Below are positions 6,966 to 12,430 of a DNA stretch of 12,533 nucleotides, piece after piece (the first letter of the stretch is position 1; each line of letters starts with the position of its first letter). The translations under genes were made by a program, and so were the position numbers. The stretch is taken from the NCBI GenBank assembly GCA_964630635.1, contig CAZVVM010000051.1, positions 1 to 12,533 of the forward strand. Direction: 5' to 3'. The notes under the pieces are model-generated. The model did not search any database and was not told the origin of the DNA. It saw only the letters and a list, made by a program, of their open reading frames with translations. The stretch is from Colimorpha_A sp964630635. GTDB lineage: Bacteria; Bacillota; Clostridia; Oscillospirales; CAG-272.

Positions 6966-8420
6966 TTAGTTTTCGCGGAACTCGTCGAACTTCTCCATGA
7001 TCTCCTGAAGCTTTTCCTCAACGTCTTCTGCAACCGCTTCATAGGACTGCTGGATCTGAGTGTTTCCGGGGTTGGCCTGAACGTCTCTACGAACCATATC
7101 CATGTAGGGAACGCCGTCAGCGAAGAGAAGGGTTCCTATATCCCATGAGCTGCTTTCCATAACGATGTCCAGCATCGCGATCGAGTCAACGTCGGAAACG
7201 CTCTGACCCTGAAGTGCGTCGTGTCTGTATGCGGGATAAATGTGTGCCTCGGAAGCGACAGAAAGCGCTTCAACGATAAGAGAAACGAAGTTTGCGTCAG
7301 CGGTGATCGGAATCGACATTACAGAGTAGTTGTCGAACATCGCGGATCTGTAGTTCTCCTGGTTCTCATCATATTTCGGCTGAGGAATGATGGTGTAGGT
7401 GCTCTCCATGTTCGCGGGGTAATAGCTGATAGAAGCGTTGAGCGAGTTGGTGATAAAGAGCGCTCTGTCACTTATGAATGCAGCGTTTGCATCACCCTGT
7501 TTTCCGAAGAAGATACCGTTGGTGTCGTAGTACATAGTGTGCATTCTGTCTACAAAGGAGCGGAGCTTTTCGCTCATATAAACGTCCTCAAGACCATTTT
7601 CAACAGTGTTGTTGATTATAGGAACCTCCCATGCAGCGTGCCAGGTGTCGATAGACCAGTCGTCGGTCATATAGAATCCGTACGTATCGTCAGCGGTCTT
7701 TCCGTCACCGGTAGCGTCTCTCCAACCGAACTCGTTTACGATGTTCATAAGAGCTTCGTAGGTCCAGTCGCCGTTGTTGATGGTCTCGACAAGCTCTGCA
7801 GAGAAGTCTTCACCCTTCCAGCTGTCGCCGAGGTCACGGTTGTAATACATAGCAACGGTCTGACCGAGGATAGAGATACACATCTTGGAAACAGCGGTGT
7901 AGATAGCGTCACGAACGGCGAACTCATCGTTCATACCGTTGATCCAGTGAGACTGTGCAAGCTTCGTGTACTTAAGCTCGTTCCAGTTAAGAACGAAGCC
8001 GTTCGTAATAAGGGGCGCGCTCTCGTAGACGTAAGTCATAGCGAGATCGAACGTGTCTGCCTGCATAGTACAAGCATTAAGAACGGAGTTCGTGTGAGCG
8101 TATGCTGTACCGTCGTTATCCTGACGCTCGATAAAGACGCCGTATCTGTCTTCAACCTTTGCATTTCTGAGCATAAGCGCAAGGTCAACGATGTTCTCGG
8201 AAAGCTCGTCGTCAACGACAATTTCCATCGCACCGTAGCTTCCTCTCGTGCTTACACGGAAATCGGTACCCGAGTATGCGTCGGTGTCGGGAAGCTGATC
8301 CCACTTATCCTCAGTGGAAATCGAGCCGGGATCAATCGGTTTTTTCCCATTGTTACCGCCGCAAGCAAAGCAGGTTACTACCATACAAGCAGCGATCAGA
8401 AGTAAAACTACCTTCTTCAT
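6966..8420 (-). CDS. extracellular solute-binding lipoprotein, carbohydrate ABC-transporter type
   Basis: The product has 484 residues. The ATG at 8420 is preceded by AAAGGAG at ideal distance. It begins MKKVVLLLIAACMVVTCFAC, a lipoprotein signal with Cys20 and then a Gly/Asn/Lys linker. The mature part resembles family 1-like extracellular solute-binding proteins: FRVSTRGSYG near residue 54, NGDWTYEALMNIV near 216-228, a Ca-loop-like DATGDGKTADD (235-245) before TYGF, and a C-terminal helical end rich in Glu and Lys. Such proteins capture oligosaccharides outside the membrane and hand them to MsmF/MsmG-type permeases. No permease or ATPase gene is visible here, so it is an orphan in this window. 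It has its own 5' leader, and a hairpin terminator at 6859-6880 separates it from the GH123-like genes. The specific ligand cannot be read from the sequence. Confidence 0.88.
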   Translation of the reverse strand: MKKVVLLLIAACMVVTCFACGGNNGKKPIDPGSISTEDKWDQLPDTDAYSGTDFRVSTRGSYGAMEIVVDDELSENIVDLALMLRNAKVEDRYGVFIERQDNDGTAYAHTNSVLNACTMQADTFDLAMTYVYESAPLITNGFVLNWNELKYTKLAQSHWINGMNDEFAVRDAIYTAVSKMCISILGQTVAMYYNRDLGDSWKGEDFSAELVETINNGDWTYEALMNIVNEFGWRDATGDGKTADDTYGFYMTDDWSIDTWHAAWEVPIINNTVENGLEDVYMSEKLRSFVDRMHTMYYDTNGIFFGKQGDANAAFISDRALFITNSLNASISYYPANMESTYTIIPQPKYDENQENYRSAMFDNYSVMSIPITADANFVSLIVEALSVASEAHIYPAYRHDALQGQSVSDVDSIAMLDIVMESSSWDIGTLLFADGVPYMDMVRRDVQANPGNTQIQQSYEAVAEDVEEKLQEIMEKFDEFREN

Positions 8421-8494
8421 AAAATTTCTCCTTTTTGGAATTTTTTTATATTTTGACACTTGCGCAATAGAATACGGCAAATGTTAAAACCAAG

Positions 8495-8534
8495 GTTTAC
8501 AAGTTTGCGGGTATGCGGGTTTGTAGGTTTAAAA
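8495..8534 (+). repeat. five-unit degenerate 8-bp tandem repeat in a leader
   Basis: The plus strand divides exactly into GTTTACAA, GTTTGCGG, GTATGCGG, GTTTGTAG and GTTTAAAA, with consensus GTTTGCGG. It is strongly G/T-biased, so the transcribed leader of the solute-binding protein gene is C/A-rich here and probably unstructured. Confidence 0.6.
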
Positions 8535-8706
8535 GAACTCAAATTTATTCTTGTGCAATATGTTAAAAATTTCTTTAATCTTTTGAGCACATACCACAAA
8601 AACTTTCACAAAGCGAAGTTTTTTTAACTTTTGAGCGGAAAATTGTTGCATTTATAACATAACGGCGCCAAATTTCGACCAAAATTTATTGCTTTTCCGC
8701 AAAAAT

Positions 8707-8715
8707 AGTATAACA
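8707..8715 (-). promoter_or_regulatory. candidate extended -10 promoter for the solute-binding protein gene (proximal)
   Basis: On the minus strand the bases read TGTTATACT: a -10 hexamer TATACT (8707-8712) preceded by the TG of an extended -10 element. No good -35 box lies upstream. The start point would be near 8700, just where the TTTTCCGC/GCGGAAAA pairing begins. Confidence 0.4.
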
Positions 8716-8752
8716 CGCTACCGCTTTTTCTTCTATAAGAAATTTGCTCTAA

Positions 8753-8781
8753 ATTATCATTTATTTGTCATCAAATGTAAA
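8753..8781 (-). promoter_or_regulatory. candidate sigma-A promoter for the solute-binding protein gene (distal)
   Basis: On the minus strand TTTACA (8776-8781), a 17-bp spacer and GATAAT (8753-8758) fit sigma-A spacing with one mismatch in each box. Confidence 0.4.
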
Positions 8782-8836
8782 CAATTGTGAAGGATATGTG
8801 AAAAACAAATGAAGACGGCTCCCGATGCTTCGCCGC

Positions 8837-9040
8837 TTCGATTTGTAGGGCGCGACGTCCTCGACGCGCCGCCGCTCCCGCGTTCACTCTGTTCGCCACG
8901 CGAAACGTCTGCTCCGCGCGGTAGGGGAGGGGCTTGCTCCTCCCGTATAAAAACGATGTTACGTCCGTTTCAACACCCTCTCCGGCGTGGCTTTGCCACT
9001 TGCACCATCTCCCGGAGGGCGAGGCACGCAGACGCTTCGA
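8837..9040. repeat. GC-rich intergenic hairpin repeats
   Basis: There is no credible gene here. A run of short GC-rich inverted repeats stands out against the AT-rich leader beside it. GGCGCG/CGCGCC lies at 8849-8854 and 8865-8870, CGCGT/ACGCG at 8879-8883 and 8898-8902, and GGGAGG/CCTCCC at 8925-8930 and 8939-8944. A composite CTCCGG...CCGGAG (8980-8985, 9012-9017) encloses GTGGC-TTT-GCCAC (8987-8999). The words ATTTGTAGGG and the GTGGCTTTGCCAC hairpin are of the type I recall as dispersed intergenic repeats in gut clostridia. The last hairpin could also end the jelly-roll operon transcript. Confidence 0.6.
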
Positions 9041-9054
9041 ACTCTACGGTTATA

Positions 9055-9687
9055 TCAAAATTCGGGATCGTATTTCTGTTCAAACGGCTCCCAGCAGATC
9101 TCTCTTACCTCGACGTCCTTTATACGGAGCATCGTGCAGTAAGCGGAAAATCCGACGTGACCGCCGTTTATCGGGTTGGGGTCGATCATTTCCGAAACGA
9201 GAACGCCGTCAACCACCATAAAGGAATGACCGTCAATCGCTCCGCAGGTCATTCTGACCTCGGTGCCGGGAGTATACTTATACAAGCTCGTCGTCGAGTA
9301 GAGATTCGAACCGACGCCGTAGCCGATGTTTCTTTCAAGCCCCGCTTTGTTCTCATACCAGCCGTTGAGTCCGCAGACGTAAGAGAGACCGAGGTAGTCG
9401 ACCTCATCGTCCCAATTTGCGCAGAACACGGCGTTAAGGTCACGCGTTGCGGGAAGTATCGTCGAGACGGTGAAGGAAAGCATTACGTTACCATTATAGT
9501 AATCGCGCGTGAAAAGAATACCGCCCTTATTACCGTTCTCGATTCCGATAAGTGCGCCGTCCTCGTATTTCCATTCGCCGCTCTTCGGCTCGAAAAAGTT
9601 GAGCCAGTTTTCGTCGGGCTTGTAGTCGAGAAGCACCTTCGACTTATCGAAAAGTATTTTTTTACCTAAAAGATGAATGTTTTTCAT
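9055..9687 (-). CDS. concanavalin-like jelly-roll protein (DUF1080/DUF1961-like), cytoplasmic
   Basis: The product has 210 residues. The ATG at 9687 lies 8 bp after the upstream stop, with GAGG overlapping that stop region. An alternative TTG at 9699 would overlap the upstream gene and is less likely. There is no signal peptide or membrane segment. Seen motifs are GEWKYEDGALIG (38-49), GGILFTRDYYNGNVMLSF (55-72), a Trp/Gly/Asn-rich middle (LNGWYENKAGLERN, 107-120) and IDGHSFMVVDGVLV followed by GGHVGFSAYCTMLRIKDVEV near the C-terminus. This pattern of strands around a small-ligand G-W-x-x-E-D-G block is typical of LamG/DUF1080/YesU-type jelly rolls found in polysaccharide gene clusters. The exact Pfam family is uncertain. 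It is translationally linked to the beta-propeller gene upstream, which suggests the two act together on a sugar or an imported oligosaccharide. Confidence 0.75.
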   Translation of the reverse strand: MKNIHLLGKKILFDKSKVLLDYKPDENWLNFFEPKSGEWKYEDGALIGIENGNKGGILFTRDYYNGNVMLSFTVSTILPATRDLNAVFCANWDDEVDYLGLSYVCGLNGWYENKAGLERNIGYGVGSNLYSTTSLYKYTPGTEVRMTCGAIDGHSFMVVDGVLVSEMIDPNPINGGHVGFSAYCTMLRIKDVEVREICWEPFEQKYDPEF

Positions 9688-9695
9688 AGTTATCC

Positions 9696-10574
9696 TCAAT
9701 TATATTCTTCACAGAATACGCGGATCTTGTAATAGTGTCCCATCTGCGACTTTACGACGGTCTTATCAAAGCCGTCCTCCGTCTTTTTCATAAAGCGGAT
9801 AGCCGTCGAAGTCCACTGGCGGAACTGACCGTCGGGATATATCTTTACGCACGAGCCGTCCTCGAAGTTTCCGATTCCCTTTATCTGACCGTCTCTCTCC
9901 TCGGAGTGAATGAGCGGGAAGGAATCATAGTCGGTTCTGAACTCGCCCGTCGTCTTATCGAACTGATAAACCGTGCGGTGGAAGGTCACCCAAAGACGGT
10001 TTTTATCCCCGTAATAGGGCGCAAGATCGTGTCCGCTCGCAAAGGGCGCTGTGTATTTTGCAAGGCGCTTAACGGTTACCTCGCCGTTTTCCCAAATCAC
10101 CTCGTTCTTCGTAAGCATATCAGCGCCCAATATCCAGAGACACTTTTCGTCGGGATCGTAAAGCACGCCGTGCGCATCGGGCGAATATACGCATCCGACC
10201 GACTCGGCTCTGCCCTCGGAGGGGTCGAAAAACTTTACGTCGAAGCCGACGGTTGATGCAACCGCGATAAGGTATCTTCCGTCGTCAAAGGGGATAAGCT
10301 CGATGGAATGAGGGTTTGCTCCCGTATTGTTAGTCACGTAGAGCTGCTCGTGGGTTTCGTAATCGACCATAGCGGCGCTCATATGTCCGTACGCCGTGAG
10401 AACGACAATGCGTCCCTTATAACGGCGAATCTTTACGCCCGCTATCGCCCACTGATCGTATTTATGCGACCAGACAAGCGAGCTTTCGTCGATAACTCCC
10501 TTTCCGACGTCGTGTACGTCTACTCTGCCCTCACTCTGATTTGTAAGCGCAACAAGATACTTCTGATTTGACAT
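9696..10574 (-). CDS. beta-propeller protein, DUF6528-like, cytoplasmic
   Basis: The product has 292 residues. The ATG at 10574 has AAAGGA about 7 nt upstream. No signal peptide is present, so a cytosolic location is predicted. The sequence is built of repeated short strands with recurring motifs GANPHSIEL (85-93), SPDAHGVLYD (131-140), SGHDLAPYY (180-188) and LIHSEE (221-226). The histidines at 89, 135, 182 and 223 fall 46, 47 and 41 residues apart, the period of a propeller blade. The N-terminal YLVALTNQSEGRV and the NPHS(I/A)E and DAHGV motifs fit what I recall of DUF6528. The function of that family is not established as far as I know. It is the first gene of a two-gene operon with the jelly-roll protein and is driven by a good sigma-A-type promoter at 10687-10716. 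A lyase or sugar-binding role is speculation. Confidence 0.75.
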   Translation of the reverse strand: MSNQKYLVALTNQSEGRVDVHDVGKGVIDESSLVWSHKYDQWAIAGVKIRRYKGRIVVLTAYGHMSAAMVDYETHEQLYVTNNTGANPHSIELIPFDDGRYLIAVASTVGFDVKFFDPSEGRAESVGCVYSPDAHGVLYDPDEKCLWILGADMLTKNEVIWENGEVTVKRLAKYTAPFASGHDLAPYYGDKNRLWVTFHRTVYQFDKTTGEFRTDYDSFPLIHSEERDGQIKGIGNFEDGSCVKIYPDGQFRQWTSTAIRFMKKTEDGFDKTVVKSQMGHYYKIRVFCEEYN

Positions 10575-10680
10575 AATTTTTCCTTTCCGTATATTATTCG
10601 ACCGTTTTACAGAAAATCCTTACGGTAACGCCGACGGAGCCGCAGTATACGGGGCGCGGCGTTTTTCTTTTACTCTTCCT
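10575..10680 (-). promoter_or_regulatory. structured 5' leader of the beta-propeller operon
   Basis: This is the leader of about 105 nt downstream of the promoter at 10687-10716. AACGCCG (10627-10633) pairs with CGGCGTT (10657-10663), with CCG/CGG (10640-10642, 10650-10652) inside. A second small pairing, ACCGT/ACGGT on the minus strand, follows nearer the gene. Read on the plus strand the first stem is followed by T5CT3 and looks like a terminator, but no plus-strand gene precedes it. It is either a leader structure or a stop for antisense transcription. Confidence 0.4.
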
Positions 10681-10686
10681 ATATTT

Positions 10687-10716
10687 ATTATACTACACGA
10701 CGCCGCGTGTTGTCTA
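10687..10716 (-). promoter_or_regulatory. sigma-A-type promoter of the beta-propeller/jelly-roll operon
   Basis: On the minus strand TAGACA (10711-10716), 18 bp and a perfect TATAAT (10687-10692). The spacer itself contains an inverted repeat ACACG...CGTGT (10695-10710), a possible repressor operator sitting between the two boxes. Confidence 0.6.
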
Positions 10717-10755
10717 CCGTTTTTCCGATTTTCAAATAAAAATATTCGCAAACTA

Positions 10756-10784
10756 TTGCATTTTTCGCGCCGCGGGATTATAAT
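10756..10784 (+). promoter_or_regulatory. sigma-A-type promoter of the small membrane-protein gene
   Basis: TTGCAT (10756-10761), a 17-bp spacer and a perfect TATAAT (10779-10784). The predicted start is about 25 nt before the ATG at 10816. It lies back to back with the beta-propeller operon promoter, with 39 bp between the two -35 boxes. Confidence 0.7.
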
Positions 10785-10815
10785 ATAGTTACTACATAAA
10801 AGAGAGGTAATTGTT

Positions 10816-11058
10816 ATGGATCTTCTTAAGAAGTATTGGCCCCTTGGCCTTAAGGTAAAGAAGGGTGATATCGTTTCGCTCATCATCTGGCTCGTAGTCA
10901 GTATCGTAGTTTGCGGACTTATTTCGACCGTTTGCCTTACCGTTCTCGGCGCTATTCCGGTAGTCAATATCCTTTGCGGAATTTTGGCTTTCGTTTTCGA
11001 CATCTACGGCATCGTCAATATCGTAGTTTGCGTTCTTTCCTTCCTCGGAAAGCTTTAA
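10816..11058 (+). CDS. small two-helix membrane protein, unknown function
   Basis: The product has 80 residues and is the only plus-strand gene in the window. The ATG is preceded by AGAGG at about 8 nt and by a near-consensus promoter (TTGCAT, 17 bp, TATAAT). The N-terminus (1-18) is basic and amphipathic, with Lys-rich KKYWPLGLKVKKGD. Hydrophobic segments follow at about residues 19-43 and 46-78, broken by a Gly-Ala-Ile-Pro turn and by a single Asp62. The gene ends 20 bp before a strong bidirectional terminator. I do not recognise the family. A small inner-membrane protein is clear; a type I toxin was considered, but its length and lack of an antisense RNA signal argue against it. Confidence 0.8.
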   Translation: MDLLKKYWPLGLKVKKGDIVSLIIWLVVSIVVCGLISTVCLTVLGAIPVVNILCGILAFVFDIYGIVNIVVCVLSFLGKL

Positions 11059-11078
11059 TTCGCAAGTACAAATCAAAG

Positions 11079-11110
11079 AAAAATACCGAAGCTGACGCTT
11101 CGGTATTTTT
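11079..11110. terminator. bidirectional rho-independent terminator
   Basis: A perfect 14-bp stem including its A/T ends (11079-11092 with 11097-11110) has the loop TGAC. Its core is TACCGAAGC/GCTTCGGTA. T-runs follow on both strands. It lies 20 bp after the plus-strand membrane-protein gene and 5 bp after the minus-strand HEPN stop, serving both converging genes. Confidence 0.92.
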
Positions 11111-11115
11111 TATTC

Positions 11116-11541
11116 TTATTTTTTCACGACATCGCCCGATATGACCTCAAAAATGAAAACGTACATATCGTAAGCCATTTTATATACCTTGTCAAGCTCA
11201 GCGTCAGTGATGTCAAACCCAACGTCGGTCGGATAGCGCGTTTCAATATAGTATCTGTTGAGCGAGGTGCTTTCGTCGAGCCACTCGTCGAACTTTCTGT
11301 CGATACGGCAGGCACTTCTGCAAAGGAAGGTCAGGTTATGTCCGTCAACGTGCTTGCCGGTCTTATAAAGATGATAGCCCTTAAGCGCCTTTTCAATGCA
11401 CTGCTGGCAATGAAAGGCGGCGTTGCAGTTATCGCCGTTATTGTCCTTTAATATGCGCGCAGAGTCGAGGTCGCATTCGGCTCGCTCAAGCCAGTCGAAA
11501 TATCTTCTGCTGTCGTGCGGCTTTCCGCGTCCTCTACCCAT
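11116..11541 (-). CDS. HEPN-domain protein (HepT-like) paired with a nucleotidyltransferase
   Basis: The product has 141 residues. It starts inside the upstream nucleotidyltransferase gene (8 bp overlap) and is thus translationally coupled to it. The first ten residues are Arg/Gly-rich. HEPN hallmarks are ERAECDLDSARIL (19-31), CNAAFHCQQCIEKALKGY (39-56), GHNLTFLC near 67-74, and RYYIETRYPTD (96-106). These match Pfam HEPN (PF05168), a four-helix domain found beside minimal nucleotidyltransferases. RNase-active HepT toxins carry R-x4-6-H followed by a Tyr that is adenylylated. Here the equivalent helix reads R-Y-Y-I-E-T-R-Y-P with no His, so RNase activity is doubtful. It may bind nucleotides or RNA instead. 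It shares the terminator at 11079-11110 with the converging small gene. Confidence 0.85.
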   Translation of the reverse strand: MGRGRGKPHDSRRYFDWLERAECDLDSARILKDNNGDNCNAAFHCQQCIEKALKGYHLYKTGKHVDGHNLTFLCRSACRIDRKFDEWLDESTSLNRYYIETRYPTDVGFDITDAELDKVYKMAYDMYVFIFEVISGDVVKK

Positions 11542-11824
11542 AAAGCACCCTGCCCTTCGACATTATGCTGTACGCGTAGCTCGTTTCGTCCTTTTCGAGA
11601 AGAAGAAAATCTTCTTCCTTATACACGAGCAGGTTGAAGGCAATATCGCAGTCAAGCACGCGGTAAAGCCGTCTTTCCGCTTCCTTCGGGTCGTCCTTCA
11701 CGACGATAAGCAGACTCGCCTCACGCAAGCACTCGCCGTTTTTCTTTTCACCGTATAGGACTACCTTGCTCGGGCTGACCTCGTCAACGACGGTCTTACA
11801 GATTCGGTCTAAAATTCCGTTCAT
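11534..11824 (-). CDS. minimal nucleotidyltransferase (MNT) homologue, catalytically degenerate
   Basis: The product has 96 residues. I chose the ATG at 11824 because a perfect GGAGG lies 7 nt upstream and it starts just after a consensus promoter. A longer frame to 11878 would begin within that promoter. The fold is suggested by the order helix, VVLYG (21-25), KNGE, a hydrophobic SLLIVV strand (37-42), and IAFNLLVYKEEDF (61-73), the arrangement seen in MNT/MntA-type proteins partnered with HEPN. The usual G-S-x10-D-x-D signature is not kept. Gly25 is followed by Glu, the positions expected for D-x-D are Ala36 and Leu38, and the third acid is replaced by Asn64. Adenylyltransferase activity is therefore unlikely. 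Overlap with the HEPN gene supports a complex of the two products. A divergent family with a different active site cannot be excluded. Confidence 0.72.
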   Translation of the reverse strand: MNGILDRICKTVVDEVSPSKVVLYGEKKNGECLREASLLIVVKDDPKEAERRLYRVLDCDIAFNLLVYKEEDFLLLEKDETSYAYSIMSKGRVLYG

Positions 11825-11849
11825 TTCCGCACCTCCGTTTCTTACATAT

Positions 11850-11878
11850 ATTATACACGGATATGCGGAATTTTTCAA
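11850..11878 (-). promoter_or_regulatory. promoter of the nucleotidyltransferase/HEPN pair
   Basis: On the minus strand TTGAAA (11873-11878), a 17-bp spacer and a perfect TATAAT (11850-11855). It starts at the mazF stop codon, so the pair can be expressed independently of mazF. TGCGGAA (11864-11870) in the spacer is repeated inverted as TTCCGCA (11825-11831) next to the start codon. Confidence 0.7.
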
Positions 11879-11881
11879 GTA

Positions 11882-12271
11882 TTAACCGATTATTTCGTTC
11901 GGCGCTGTTCCGCCAAGCCCGAAGCTGACGGCGATAGCTTCATTTACGCGCCTCATAACGCTGTCGTCAAGATGCCCCATTTTCTCCTTAAGCCGGGTTT
12001 TATCGAGCGTTCTTACCTGCTCGAGCAGAATAACGGAGTTTTTCATAAGTCCGCCGCCCGAGGCATCGGAGCTTATCATCGCTTCAACACCTATATGCGT
12101 CGGAAGCTTGTTTTTTCCCGTGCGCGAGGTTATCGCGGCGGCGATGACCGTCGGACTGTACCTGTTGCCGACGTCATTCTGTATTATAAGAACAGGACGA
12201 AGTCCTCCCTGCTCCGAGCCGACGACGGGGCTTAAATCGGCGTAAAATATATCTCCGCGTTTACACGTCAT
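11882..12271 (-). CDS. mazF: MazF-type endoribonuclease toxin
   Basis: The product has 129 residues. I chose the ATG at 12271 because AAAGGA lies about 8 nt upstream and the translation begins with the family N-terminus MTCKRGDIFYADLSPV. The open frame continues 80 codons further upstream, but through repeat sequence with no family similarity. MazF/PemK hallmarks are SPVVGSEQGGLRPVLIIQND (14-33), SPTVIAAAITS (39-49), KLPTHI (55-60), and SVILLEQVRTLDKTRL (79-94). Arg25 and Thr48, the catalytic residues of Bacillus subtilis MazF (EndoA/NdoA), are both present at the same numbers, so an active sequence-specific mRNA interferase (UACAU-type) is likely. No MazE-like antitoxin frame is visible within the 262 bp upstream. 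The MNT/HEPN pair begins 57 bp downstream under its own promoter. The final Gly/Pro/Asn-rich tail is longer than in Bacillus. Confidence 0.93.
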   Translation of the reverse strand: MTCKRGDIFYADLSPVVGSEQGGLRPVLIIQNDVGNRYSPTVIAAAITSRTGKNKLPTHIGVEAMISSDASGGGLMKNSVILLEQVRTLDKTRLKEKMGHLDDSVMRRVNEAIAVSFGLGGTAPNEIIG

Positions 12272-12383
12272 AACATTTTTCCTTTCGGTTTTTTTGATCT
12301 TCTCGTAAGAGCACATTACTATTTTTCGGCAGGTATGGGAATAATATTCGCGCCGATGAAAATTTGATGCCCTTACAGTAATT

Positions 12384-12412
12384 ATTTTACGCAGAGGAAT
12401 TTTTGTTGTTAA
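12384..12412 (-). promoter_or_regulatory. candidate mazF promoter
   Basis: On the minus strand TTAACA (12407-12412), a 17-bp spacer and TAAAAT (12384-12389). It predicts a leader of roughly 105 nt to the mazF ATG at 12271. It supports the short mazF start, because the upstream open frame would cross this promoter. Confidence 0.5.
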
Positions 12413-12430
12413 AAGTTGCGTTGTTTCCGC

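Larger units (their letters stand above)
8421..8836 (-). promoter_or_regulatory. long AT-rich promoter and leader region of the solute-binding protein gene
   Basis: No coding frame of quality is present. On the minus strand this stretch holds two promoter candidates (8753-8781 and 8707-8715), giving a leader of roughly 280-330 nt. Within it TTAATCTTTTGAGC (8575-8588) and TTAACTTTTGAGC (8624-8636) form a direct repeat on the plus strand. They flank the inverted repeat AAAAACTT/AAGTTTTT (8598-8605, 8616-8623). GCGGAAAA (8635-8642) pairs with TTTTCCGC (8693-8700). A tandem 8-base repeat follows at 8495-8534 and AAAGGAG precedes the start. I do not recognise a known riboswitch. Binding sites for a sugar-responsive regulator are a reasonable inference. 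Confidence 0.5.

Noticed and set aside
7221..8405. Plus-strand open frame of 394 codons opposite the solute-binding protein gene.
   Set aside because: Its composition is the complement of the real gene's codon bias, and it lacks a domain and a ribosome binding site.
8495..8534. The 8-bp repeat array as a CRISPR.
   Set aside because: Units are 8 bp with no spacers, and no cas genes are present.
8809..9669. Plus-strand open frame of 286 codons spanning the GC-rich repeats and the jelly-roll gene.
   Set aside because: Half of it is hairpin repeat and half is antisense to the jelly-roll gene; the two parts share no protein logic.
10627..10666. The stem followed by a T-run as a plus-strand gene terminator.
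   Set aside because: No plus-strand gene lies upstream of it; it is more simply a leader structure of the minus-strand operon.
10792..11076. Minus-strand open frame overlapping the small membrane-protein gene.
   Set aside because: It lacks a ribosome binding site and is antisense to a gene that has a promoter, a ribosome binding site and a terminator.
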